DNA from: Rugalucina vietnamica
Taxonomy: Eukaryota; Mollusca; Bivalvia; Lucinida; Lucinidae
Length of the DNA stretch: 64,000 nucleotides
Assembly (NCBI GenBank): GCA_964017185.1
Contig: OZ024883.1
Coordinates: forward strand, 46,556,997 to 46,620,996
Direction of reading: 5' to 3'
The first letter of the stretch is position 1. Every line of letters starts with the position of its first letter. The position numbers and the translations under genes were made by a program. Under the pieces are notes generated by a model. That model did not search any database. It was not told the origin of the DNA and saw only the letters and a list, made by a program, of their open reading frames with translations. Below are positions 50,511-62,295 of this stretch, piece after piece.

Positions 50511-51989
50511 ATGGTTTTAATGGTTGCAAATGCAAAGCTTAGTGTTTACGTGTTGTCATTAACTGTTTTAACTACAACGCTTAGTTTTAACGCATTGTAA
50601 TGCTTAGTGTTAACGTGTTGTCATTAACGGTTGCAACCGCAACGTTTAGTGTAAACATGTTGACACTAACGGTTGCAACTGCAATGCTAAGTGTTAACAT
50701 GTTGACATAAACGGTTGCAATGCTAAGTGTTAACATGTTGACATAAACGGTTGCAACGTTTTAACGTGTTGAAATTAACGTAAGCAAATGCTACACTTAC
50801 TGTTATAATGTTGACACTTACGGTTGTAACTGCAACGCTTAGTTTTAACGTGTTGCCACTAACGCTTGCAACTGGTAGTGTTAACGTGTTGTCATTAACG
50901 GTTGCAACCGCAACGCTTAGTGTAAACATGTTGACACTAACGGTTGCAACTGCAATGCTAAGTGTTAACATGTTGACATAAACGGTTGCAACGTGTTAAC
51001 GTAAACGAATGCTACACTTACTGTAATGTTGACACTAACAGTTGTAACTGCAACGCTTAGTTTTAACGTGTTGCCACTAACGCTTGCAACTGCAATGCTT
51101 AATGTTAACGTGTTGCCTTTAAAGGTTGCAACTGCAACGGTTAATGCTTACATGTTGACACTAACGTTTGCAACAGCAACGCTTAGCTTTAACGTGTTGC
51201 CACTAACGCTTAATATTAACGTGTTGCCATTAAAGGTTGCAACTGTAACGGTTAGTGCTTACATGTTGACACTAACGTTTGCAACTGTTTTAACGGTTGC
51301 AAATGCAAAGCTTAGTGTTTACGTGTTGCCATTAACGGTTTTAACTACAACGCTTAGTTTTAACGTGTTGACACGGTTTTAACGGTTGCAAATGCAAAGC
51401 TTAGTGTTTACGTGTTGGCATTAACGGTTTTAACTGCAACGCTTAGTTTTAACGTGTTGACACGGTTTTAACGGTTGCAAATCCTGACGTGTTGCAATTA
51501 ACGGTTATAACTACAACGCTTAGTTTTAACGTGTTGACATGGTATTAACGGTTGCAAATCCAATGCTTAGTGCTAATGTGTTGCAATTAACGGTTATAAC
51601 TACAACGCTTAGTTTTAAGGTGTTGACATGGTTTTAATGGTTGTACGTGTTGTCATTAACGGTTTTAACTACAACGCTTAGTTTTAACGCACTGCAAAGC
51701 TTAGTGTTTGTCATTAACGGTTTTAACTGCAACGCTTAGTTTAAACGTGTTGCCACGGTATTAACGGTTGCAAATCCAATGCTTAGTGCTAATGTGTTGC
51801 AATTAACGGTTATAACTACAACGCTTAGTTTTAAGGTGTTGACATGGTTTTAATGGTTGTACGTGTTGTCATTAACGGTTTTAACTACAACGCTTAGTTT
51901 TAACGCATTGTAACCGCAATGCTTAGTGTTAACGTGTTGTCATTAACGGTTGCAACTGCAACGCTTAGTGTAAACATGTTGACACTAAC
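50511..51989 (+). repeat. Satellite segment between the two 5-kb blocks
   Basis: A mosaic: its part from about 50,900 to 51,960 is another copy of the TTAATATTAACG-containing block (landmark at 51,026, which is 2,063 bp before the one at 53,089). Its start repeats the doubled AATGCTAAGTGTTAACATG arrangement seen near 42,150 and 43,120. Confidence 0.7.
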
Positions 51990-54900
51990 GGTTATAACTA
52001 CAACGCTTAGTTTTAACGTGTTGACATGGTTTTAATGGTTGCAAATGCAAAGCTTAGTGTTTACGTGTTGTCATTAACGGTTGCAACTGCAACGCTTAGT
52101 GTAAACATGTTGACACTAACGGTTGCAACTGCAATGCTAAGTGTTGACATAAACGGTTGCAACGTGTTAACGTGTTGAAATTAACGTAAGCAAATGCTAC
52201 ACTGTTATAATGTTATAACGGTTGTAACTGCAACGCTTAGTTTTAACGCATTGTAACCGAAATGCTTAGTGTTAACGTGTTGCAACTGCAACGCTTAGTG
52301 TAAACGACACTAACGGTTGCAACTGCAATGCTAAGTGTTAACATGTTGACATAAACGGTTGCAACGTTTTAACGTGTTGAAATTAACGTAAGCAAATGCT
52401 ACACTTACTGTTATAATGTTGACACTTACGGTTGTAACTGCAACGCTTAGTTTTAACGTGTTGCCACCTAACGCTTGCAACTGCAATGCTTAATGTTAAC
52501 GTGTTGCCTTTAAAGGTTGTAACTGCAACGGTTAGTGCTTACATGTTGACACTAACGTTTGCAACTGCAACGCTTAGCTTTAACGTGTTGCCACTAACGC
52601 TTAATGTTAACGTGTTGCATTTAAGGTTGCAACTGTAACGGTTAGTGCTTACATGTTGACACTAACGTTTGCAACTGTTTTAACGGTTGCAAATGCAAAG
52701 CTTAGTGTTTACGTGTTGTCATTAACGGTTTTAACTGCAACGCTTAGTTTTAACGTGTTGCCACGGTATTAACGGTTGCAAATCCAATGCTTAGTGCTAA
52801 TGTGTTGCAGTTATAACTACAACGCTTAGTTTTAACGTGTTGACATGGTTTTAATGGTTGCAAATGCAAAGCTTAGTGTTTACGTGTTGTCATTAACTGT
52901 TTTAACTACAACGCTTAGTTTTAACGCATTGTAATGCTTAGTGTTAACGTGTTGTCATTAACGGTTGCAACCGCAACGCTTAGTGTAAACATGTTGACAC
53001 TAACGGTTGCAACTGCAATGCTAAGTGTTAACATGTTGACATAAACGGTTGCAACGTGTTAACGTAAACGAATGCTACACTTACTGTAATGTTGACACTA
53101 ACAGTTGTAACTGCAACGCTTAGTTTTAACGTGTTGCCACTAACGCTTGCAACTGCAATGCTTAATGTTAACGTGTTGCCTTTAAAGGTTGCAACTGCAA
53201 CGGTTAATGCTTACATGTTGACACTAACGTTTGCAACAGCAACGCTTAGCTTTAACGTGTTGCCACTAACGCTTAATATTAACGTGTTGCCATTAAAGGT
53301 TGCAACTGTAACGGTTAGTGCTTACATGTTGACACTAACGTTTGCAACTGTTTTAACGGTTGCAAATGCAAAGCTTAGTGTTTACGTGTTGCCATTAACG
53401 GTTTTAACTACAACGCTTAGTTTTAACGTGTTGACACGGTTTTAACGGTTGCAAATGCAAAGCTTAGTGTTTACGTGTTGGCATTAACGGTTTTAACTGC
53501 AACGCTTAGTTTTAACGTGTTGACACGGTTTTAACGGTTGCAAATCCTGACGTGTTGCAATTAACGGTTATAACTACAACGCTTAGTTTTAACGTGTTGA
53601 CATGGTATTAACGGTTGCAAATCCAATGCTTAGTGCTAATGTGTTGCAATTAACGGTTATAACTACAACGCTTAGTTTTAAGGTGTTGACATGGTTTTAA
53701 TGGTTGTACGTGTTGTCATTAACGGTTTTAACTACAACGCTTAGTTTTAACGCATTGCAAAGCTTAGTGTTTGTCATTAACGGTTTTAACTGCAACGCTT
53801 AGTTTAAACGTGTTGCCACGGTATTAACGGTTGCAAATCCAATGCTTAGTGCTAATGTGTTGCAATTAACGGTTATAACTACAACGCTTAGTTTTAAGGT
53901 GTTGACATGGTTTTAATGGTTGTACGTGTTGTCATTAACGGTTTTAACTACAACGCTTAGTTTTAACGCATTGTAACCGCAATGCTTAGTGTTAACGTGT
54001 TGTCATTAACGGTTGCAACTGCAACGCTTAGTGTAAACATGTTGACACTAACGGTTGCAACTGCAATGCTAAGTGTTAACATGTTGGCATTAAACGGTTG
54101 CAACGTGTTAACGTGTTGAAATTAACGTAAGCAAATGCTACACTTACTGTTATGTTGACACTAACGGTTGTAACTGCTTACTTTTAACGTGTTGCCACTA
54201 ACGCTTGCAACTGCAATGCTTAATGTTAATGTGTTGCCTTTAAAGGTTACAAGGGTTAGTGCTAACACTAATACTAACGTTTGCAACTGCAACGCTTAGC
54301 TTTAACGTGTTGCCACTAACGCTTAATGTTAACGTCTTCCCATTAAAGGTTGCAACTCTAACGGTTAGTGCTTACATGTTGACACTAACGTTTGCAACTG
54401 TTTTAACGGTTGCAAATGCAAAGCTTGGTGTTTACGTATTGCCATTAACGGTTTTAACTACAACGCTTAGTTTTAACGTGTTGACACGGTTTTAATGGTT
54501 GCAAATGCAAAGCTTAGTGTTTACGTGTTGTCATTAACGGTTTTAACTGCAACGCTTAGTTTTAACATGTTGCCACGGTATTAACGGTTGCAAATCCAAT
54601 GCTTAGTGCTATCGTGTTGCAATTAACGGTTATAACTACAACGCTTAGTTTTAACGTGTTGACATGGTTTTAATGGTTGCAAATGCAAAGCTTAGTGTTT
54701 ACGTGTTGTCATTAACGGTTGCAACTACAACGCTTAGTTTTAACGCATTGTAACCGCAATGCTTAGTGTTAACGTGTTGCAACTGCAACGCTTAGTGTAA
54801 ACATGTTGACACTAACGGTTGCAACTGCAATGCTAAGTGTTAACATGTTGACATTAAACGGTTGCAACGTGTTAACGTGTTGAAATTAACGTAAGCAAAT

Positions 54901-57050
54901 GCTACACTTACTGTTATGTTGACACTAACGGTTGTAACTGCAACGCTTAGTTTTAACGTGTTGCCACTAACGCTTGCAACTGCAATGCTTAATGTTAACG
55001 TGTTGCCTTTAAAGGGTTAGTGCTTACATGTTGACACTAACGTTTGCAACTGCAACGCTTAGCTCTAACGTGTTGCAATTAACGTTTATAACTACAACGC
55101 TTAGTTTTAACGTGCTGACATGGTTTTAATGGTTGCAAATGCAAAGCTTAGTGTTTACGTGTTGTCATTAACGGTTGCAACTGCAACGCTTAGTGTAAAC
55201 ATGCAACTAACGGTTGCAACTGCAATGCTAATTGTTGACATAAACGGTTGCAACGTGTTTACGTGTATAAATTAACGTAAGCAAGTGCTACACTGTTATA
55301 ATGTTATAACGGTTGTAACTGCAACGCTTAGTTTTAACGCATTGTAACCGCAATGCTTAGTGTTAACGTGTTGCAACTGCAACGCTTAGTGTAAACATGT
55401 TGACACTAACGGTTGCAACTGCAATGCTAAGTGTTAACATGTTGACATAAACGGTTGCAACGTGTTAACGTAAACGAATGCTACACTTACTGTAATGTTG
55501 ACACTAACGGTTGTAACTGCAACGCTTAGTTTTAACGTGTTGCCACTAACGCTTGCAACTGCAATGCTTAATGTTAACGTGTTGCCTTTAAAGGATGCAA
55601 CTGCAACGGTTAATGCTTACATGTTGACACTAACGTTTGCAACAGCAACGCTTAGCTTTAACGTGTTGCCACTAACGCTTAATGTTAACGTGTTGCCATT
55701 AAAGGTTGCAACTGTAACGGTTAGTGCTTACATGTTGACACTAACGTTTGCAACTGTTTTAACGGTTGCAAATGCAAAGCTTAGTGTTTACGTGTTGCCA
55801 TTAACGGTTTTAACTACAACGCTTAGTTTTAACGTGTTGACACGGTTTTAACGGTTGCAAATGCAAAGCTTAGTGTTTACGTGTTGGCATTAACGGTTTT
55901 AACTGCAACGCTTAGTTTTAACGTGTTGACACGGTTTTAACGGTTGCAAATGCAAAGCTTAGTGTTTACGTGTTGGCATTAACGGTTTTAACTGCAACGC
56001 TTAGTTTTAACATGTTGCCACGGTATTAACGGTTGCAAATCCAATGCTTAGTGCTAACGTGTTGCAATTAACGGTTATAACTACAACGCTTAGTTTTAAC
56101 GTGTTGACATGGTTTTAATAGTTGCAAATGCAAAGCTTAGTGTTTGTCATTAACGGTTTTAACTGCAACGCTTAGTTTAAACGTGTTGCCACGGTATTAA
56201 CGGTTGCAAATCCAATGCTTAGTGCTAATGTGTTGCAATTAACGGTTATAACTACAACGCTTAGTTTTAACGTGTTGAGGGTTTTAATGGTTGCAAATGC
56301 AAAGCTTAGTGTTTACGTGTTGTCATTAACGGTTTTAACTACAACGCTTAGTTTTAACGCATTGTAACCGCAATGCTTAGTGTTAACGTGTTGTCATTAA
56401 CGGTTGCAACTGCAACGCTTAGTGTAAACATGTTGACACTAACGGTTGCAACTGCAATGCTAAGTGTTAACATGTTGACATTAAACGGTTGCAACGTGTT
56501 AACGTGTTGAAATTAACGTAAGCAAATGCTACACTTACTGTTATGTTGACACTAACGGTTGTAACTGCAACGCTTAGTTTTAACGTGTTGCCACTAACGC
56601 TTGCAACTGCAATGCTTAATGTTAATGTGTTGCCTTTAAAGGTTACAACTGCAAGGGTTAGTGCTTACATGTTGACACTAACGTTTGCAACTGCAACGCT
56701 TAGCTTTAACGTGTTGCCACTAACGCTTAATGTTAACGTCTTCCCATTAAAGGTTGCAACTCTAACGGTTAGTGCTTACATGTTGACACTAACGTTTGCA
56801 ACTGTTTTAACGGTTGCAAATGCAAAGCTTAGTGTTTACGTATTGCCATTAACGGTTTTAACTACAACGCTTAGTTTTAACGTGTTGACACGGTTTTAAT
56901 GGTTGCAAATGCAAAGTGTTTACGTGTTGTCATTAACAGTTTTAACTGCAACGCTTAGTTTTAACATGTTGCCACGGTATTAACGGTTGCAAATCCAATG
57001 CTTAGTGCTAATGTGTTGCAATTAACGGTTATAACTACAACGCTTAGTTT
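51990..57050 (+). repeat. 5-kb satellite block (B)
   Basis: A copy of 45,470-50,510. It begins at a join in GACACTAACGGTTATAACTA and shows a private one-base insertion (GCCACCTAACGC near 52,467), which closes the open frame present in block A at 45,896. It lacks a few short stretches found in A (for example near 55,015) and keeps others that A has lost (for example near 56,900). Confidence 0.85.
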
Positions 57051-60000
57051 TAACGTGTTGACATGGTTTTAATGGTTGCAAATGCAAAGCTTAGTGTTTA
57101 CGTGTTGTCATTAACGGTTGCAACTGCAACGCTATGTGTAAACATGTTGACACTTACGGTTGCAACTGCAATGCTAATTGTTGACATAAACGGTTGCAAC
57201 GTGTTATCGTGTTGAAATTAACGTAAGCAAATGCTACACTGTTATAATGTTATAACGGTAGTAACTGCAACGCTTAGTTTTAACGCATTGTAACCGAAAT
57301 GCTTAGTGTTAACGTGTTGCAACTGCAACGCTTAGTGTAAACATGTTGACACTAACGGTTGCAACTGCAATGCTAAGTGTTAACATGTTGACATAAACGG
57401 TTGCAACGTTTTAACGTGTTGAAATTAACGTAAGCAAATGCTACACTTACTGTTATAATGTTGACACTTACAGTTGTAACTGCAACGCTTAGTTTTAACG
57501 TGTTGCCACTAACGCTTGCTTAATGTTAACGTGTTGCCTTTAAAGGTTGTAACTGCAACGGTAAGTGCTTACATGTTGACACTAACGTTTGCAACTGCAA
57601 CGCTTAGCTTTAACGTGTTGCCACTAACGCTTAATGTTAACGTGTTGCATTTAAGGTTGCAACTGTAACGGTTAGTGCTTACATGTTGACACTAACGTTT
57701 GCAACTGTTTTAACGGTTGCAAATGCAAAGCTTAGTGTTTACGTGTTGTCATTAACGGTTTTAACTGCAACGCTTAGTTTTAACGTGTTGCCACGGTATT
57801 AACGGTTGCAAATCCAATGCTTAGTGCTAATGTGTTGCAATTAACGGTTATAACTACAACGCTTAGTTTTAACGTGTTGACATGGTTTTAATGGTTGCAA
57901 ATGCAAAGCTTAGTGTTTACGTGTTGTCATTAACGGTTTTAACTACAACGCTTAGTTTTAACGCATTGTAACCGCAATGCTTAGTGTTAACGTGTTGTCA
58001 TTAACGGTTGCAACTGCAACGCTTAGTGTAAACATGTTGACACTAACGGTTGCAACTGCAATGCTAAGTGGTTTTAACTGCAACGCTTAGTTTTAACGTG
58101 TTGCCACGGTTTTAACGGTTGCAAATGCAAAGCTTAGTGTTTACGTGTTGTCATTAACGGTTTTAACTGCAACGCTTAGTTTTATCATGTATTAACGGTT
58201 GCAAATCCAATGCTTAGTGCTAACGTGTTGCAATTAACGGTTATAACTACAACGCTTAGTTTTAACGTGTTGACATGGTTTTAATGGTTGCAACTGCAAA
58301 GCTTAGTGTTTACGTGTTGTCATTAACGGTTTTAACTACAACGCTTAGTTTTAACGCATTGTAACCGCAATGCTTAGTGTTAACGTGTTGTAATTAACGG
58401 TTGCAACTGCAACGCTTAGTGTAAACATGTTGACACTAATGGTTGCAACTGCAATGCTAAGTGTTAACATGTTGACATAAACGGTTGCAACGTGTTAACG
58501 TGTTGAAATTAACGTAAGCAAATGCTACACTTACTGTAATGTTGAAACTAACGGTTGTAACTGCAACGCTTAGTTTTAACGTGTTGCCACTAACGATTGC
58601 AACTGCAATGCTTAATGTTAACGTGTTGCCTTTAAAGGTTGCAACTGCAACGGTTAGTGCTTACATGTTAACACTAACGTTTGCAACTGCAACACTGAGC
58701 TTTAACGTGTTGCCACTAACGCTTAATGTTAACGTGTTGCCATTAAAGGTTGCAACTGTAACGGTTAGTGCTTCCATGTTGACACTAACGTTTGCAACTG
58801 TTTTGACGGTTGCAAATGCAAAGCTTAGTGTTTACGTGTTGCCATTAACGGTTTTAACTACAACGCTTAGTTTTAACGTGTTGACACTGTTTTAACGGTT
58901 GTAAATGCAAAGCTTAGTGTTTACGTGTTGTCATTAACGGTTTTAACTGCAACGCTTAGTTTTTACATGTTGCCACGGTATTAACGGTTGCAAATCCAAT
59001 GCTTAGTGCCACTAACGCTTGCAACTGCAATGCTTAATGTTAACGTGTTGCCTTTAAAGGTTGCAACTGCAACGGTTAATGCTTACATGTTGACACTAAC
59101 GTTTGCAACTGCAACGCCTAGCTTTAACGTGTTGCCACTAACGCTTAATGTTAACGTGTTGCCATTAAAGGTTGCAACTGTAACGGTTAGTGCTTACATG
59201 TTGACACTAACGTTTGCAACTGTTTTAACGGTTGCAAATGCAAAGCTTAGTGTTTACGTGTTGCCATTAACGGTTTTAACTACAACGCTTAGTTTTAACG
59301 CATTGTAACCGCAATGCTTAGTGTTAACGTGTTGTCATTAACGGTTGCAACTGCAACGCTTAGTGTAAACATGTTGACACTAACGGTTGCAACTGCAATG
59401 CTAAGTGTTAACATGTTGACATAAACGGTTGCAACGTGTTAACGTAAACGAATGCTACACTTACTGTAATGTTGACACTAACGGTTGTAACTGCAACGCT
59501 TAGTTTTAACGTGTTGCCACTAACGCTTGCAACTGCAATGCTTAATGTTAACGTGTTGCCTTTAAAGGTTGCAACTGCAACGGTTAATGCTTACATGTTG
59601 ACACTAACGTTTGCAACTGCAACGCTTAGCTTTAACGTGTTGCCACTAACGCTTAATGTTAACGTGTTGCCATTAAAGGTTGCAACTGTAACGGTTAGTG
59701 CTTACATGTTGACACTAACGTTTGCAACTGTTTTAACGGTTGCAAATGCAAAGCTTAGTGTTTACGTGTTGCCATTAACGGTTTTAACTACAACGCTTAG
59801 TTTTAACGTGTTGCCACGGTTTTAACGGTTGCAAATGCAAAGCTTAGTGTTTACGTGTTGTCATTAACGGTCTTAACTGCAACGCTTAGTTTTATCATGT
59901 TGCCACGGTATTAACGGTTGCAAATCCAATGCTAAGTGCTAACGTGTTGCAATTAACGGTTATAACTACAACGCTTAGTTTTAACGTGTTGACATGGTTT

Positions 60001-60812
60001 TAATGGTTTCAACTGCAAAGCTTAGTGTTTACGTGTTGTCATTAAAGGTTTTAACTACAACGCTTAGTTTTAACGCATTGTAACCGCAATGCTTAGTGTT
60101 AACGTGTTGTAATTAACGGTTGCAACTGCAACGCTTTACACTAATGGTTGCAACTGCAATGTTAACATGTTGACATAAACGGTTGCAACGTGTTAACGTG
60201 TTGAAAGTAACGTAAGCAAATGCTACACTTACTGTTATGTTGAAACTAACGGTTGTAACTGCAACGCTTAGTTTTAACGTGTTGCCACTAACGCTTGCAA
60301 CTGCAATGCTTAATGTTAACGTGTTGCCTTTAAAGGTTGCAACTGCAACGGTTAGTGCTTACATGTTAACACTAACGTTTGCAACTGCAACACTTAGCTT
60401 TAACGTGTTGCCACTAACGCTTAATGTTAACGTGTTGCCATTAAAGGTTGCAACTGTAACGGTTAGTGCTTCCATGTTGACACTAACGTTTGCAACTGTT
60501 TTGACGGTTGCAAATGCAAAGCTTAGTGTTTACGTGTTGCCATTAACGGTTTTAACTACAACGCTTAGTTTCAACGTGTTGACACGGTTTTAACGGTTGC
60601 AAATGCAAAGCAGCTTACGTGTTGTCATTAACGGTTTTAACTGCAACGCTTAGTTAATGTTAATGTTGCCACGGTATTAACGGTTGCAAATCCAATGCTT
60701 AGTGCCACTAACGCTTGCAACTGCAATGCTTGCAACTGCAATGTGTTGCCTTTAAAGGTTGCAACTGCAACGGTTAATGCTTACATGTTGACACTAACGT
60801 TTGCAACTGCAA
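57051..60812 (+). repeat. Satellite, degenerate right edge
   Basis: Monomers become more irregular towards the edge. A run is repeated at 58,539 and 60,237 (1,698 bp apart). AAGCAGCTTACGTG and AGTTAATGTTAATG variants appear at the end, and doubled GCAACTGCAATGC lies near 60,718-60,745. The last recognisable satellite bases are TTTGCAACTGCAA at 60,800-60,812. Confidence 0.75.
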
Positions 60813-61182
60813 TTTCTGAAGTTGTATGGCCACCTTTAAAGTAATAGCTACTCACTCAGCTAATATAATGTTCTTTAGAGCCTTCACTTTATGGTCCATT
60901 TGATACGTATGATATATGATACCGAGCGTAGTAGACTGACGTCACAGCTTTACAATTAACATTATGAAGGAAATGAATTGCAACAGGCATTCAGTTTTAT
61001 AACGGTAAATCTGTGACGTATAATAGAACTATACAATAATGTGAATACGCAAATTTTTATTTTAACAGAATAGAACCGCAATAAATAAATTTTATTCCAT
61101 TCCTGCTACTGATTTAATCCTTTTCAGACTTAATTGTTATCAGGTGAGCGATTGTTGCTCTTTTGGCTCTCATTTCTTTCAT
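60813..61182. other. AT-rich intergenic DNA
   Basis: No gene is seen. A perfect TGACGTCA lies at 60,937-60,944. CAGGTGAGCGAT near 61,141 followed by TTGCTCTTTTGGCTCTC resembles the end of a repeat common in bivalve genomes, a weak recollection only. Confidence 0.4.
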
Positions 61183-61586
61183 TTTTAGGACAGATATTAA
61201 GTAAATTTAATTTAATAATTGAAATAATTATGTGAGAAGCATGATAATCTGCTATAAATTGTAATTATTTGATTCTATAGATAAATACAAAATTGTGACA
61301 TGCGTTACCATGCCATTACGTAAAATATGTTACCGTTATCATGAAGCATGGTCTGTAGTTGACTTTTGTGTGCTTTTAATACCTTTTAGGATAGATATTC
61401 AATAAATTTAATTTCCTAATTGAAATAACTGTGACAGAAAACTGATAATCTGCAATTAATCATAAGTATATGGTTCTATATTGAAAATACAGAATTGTTA
61501 TATACGTTACCATGACATCACGTAAAATATGTTACCATTATCATTATCATGGTCTGTAGTTGATTTTTCGTGTGCTTTTAATTCCT
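61183..61586. repeat. Diverged 201-bp tandem duplication
   Basis: Two units start with TTTTAGGA at 61,183 and 61,384. Both contain AAATTTAATTT, AATTGAAATAA, TGATAATCTGC, CGTAAAATATGTTACC, CATGGTCTGTAGTTGA and GTGTGCTTTTAAT in the same order. Roughly one base in six differs, so the duplication is old compared with the satellite. Confidence 0.8.
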
Positions 61587-62106
61587 ATGGAAGTTTTATT
61601 TCGAGAACTGGGATGTTGTTCAGGAAAGGAAGTGTCTTTGTTCTGTTTCTGATGGCACATGGTTATTAATGGGCATACTATTCAAATGGGGGTAGGGGAA
61701 GACAATCAGCATCTGTGGAGTGATGGAAGGTCACAGAGAGCTCTACTAAAATATGTCATTTTAAAGGGCAATAACTGTAGATAACTATAATAGAAATTGT
61801 ATTTTGGTTTTTGGTTTAAGCTATATTCTATAAGAAACGAAACACGGTAGATATGCCAAATTACACGGGTTATTTACGTTACTTCTGTTGTACCAGTAGT
61901 CATGAAATCAAAACATTATTGAATTTGGTCCTGTTAGGTCAAGTAACATCTCTGCTACATATTTAAAGGTAAACTTCTTGTCAAATATTTGCTTTTTGTC
62001 ATAAATCTTGGTGATCCCCTTAGCAGCTTGAATTTAAAAATCATACATCCGTAACGTACGTAACACGCTCTGGCACGATAAAGCCCCAGCAGCGGCATTT
62101 AGTAGC
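61587..62106. other. Unassigned AT-rich DNA
   Basis: No coding frame, RNA gene or repeat is recognised between the 201-bp duplication and the telomeric repeats. Confidence 0.45.
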
Positions 62107-62295
62107 TTAGGGTTAGGGTTAGGGTTAGGGTTAGGGTTAGGGTAGGGTTAGGGTTAGGTTAGGGTTAGGGTAGGGTTAGGGTTAGGGTTAGGGTTAGGGT
62201 TAGGGTTAGGGTTTAGGGGTTAGGGTTAGGGTTAGGGTTAGGGGTTAGGGTTAGGGTTAGGGTTAGGGTTGGGTTGGGTTGGGTTAGGGTTAGGG
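62107..62295 (+). repeat. Interstitial telomeric repeat (TTAGGG)n, block 1
   Basis: About 190 bp of TTAGGG units with occasional single-base changes (TAGGG, TTAGGGG, TTGGG). TTAGGG is the standard metazoan, including molluscan, telomere repeat. The G-rich strand is the plus strand, the orientation of a chromosome end lying to the right of this window. Confidence 0.95.

Larger units (their letters stand above)
10816..60812 (+). repeat. ~50-kb satellite array, 42-bp monomer
   Basis: The whole stretch is built of head-to-tail monomers, all in one orientation. A typical unit is CGTGTTGNCACTAACGG, then TTGCAACTGCAACGC, then TTAGTTTTAA, 42 bp in total. Variants include units with CAATTAACGGTTATAACTAC, units shortened to about 27 bp (CACTAACGCTTAATGTTAACG) and units lengthened to about 60 bp (a second AACGGTTGCAAATGCAAAGC). 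No transposon, gene or inversion interrupts it. Runs of up to ~118 codons arise because 42 is divisible by three. They encode a 14-residue Leu/Thr/Val/Asn-rich periodicity, are broken and reopened by indels, often lack ATG, and are best read as passive. Borders are sharp at both ends. Confidence 0.95.

Noticed and set aside
12392-60593. Dozens of ~118-residue frames as a gene family of repeat proteins
   Set aside because: They follow from a 42-bp period and are ended or reopened by indels and variant monomers. Many begin at TTG rather than ATG, and no domain, splice or regulatory context separates one from another.
10816-60812. CRISPR-like repeat-spacer array
   Set aside because: The sequence between conserved segments is also repeated, there are no unique spacers, and the genome is eukaryotic.
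10322-60944. Paired CRE sites (TGACGTCA) on both sides of the satellite as boundary elements
   Set aside because: Two perfect 8-mers (10,322 and 60,937) are striking, but such palindromes occur by chance and they lie at different distances from the borders.
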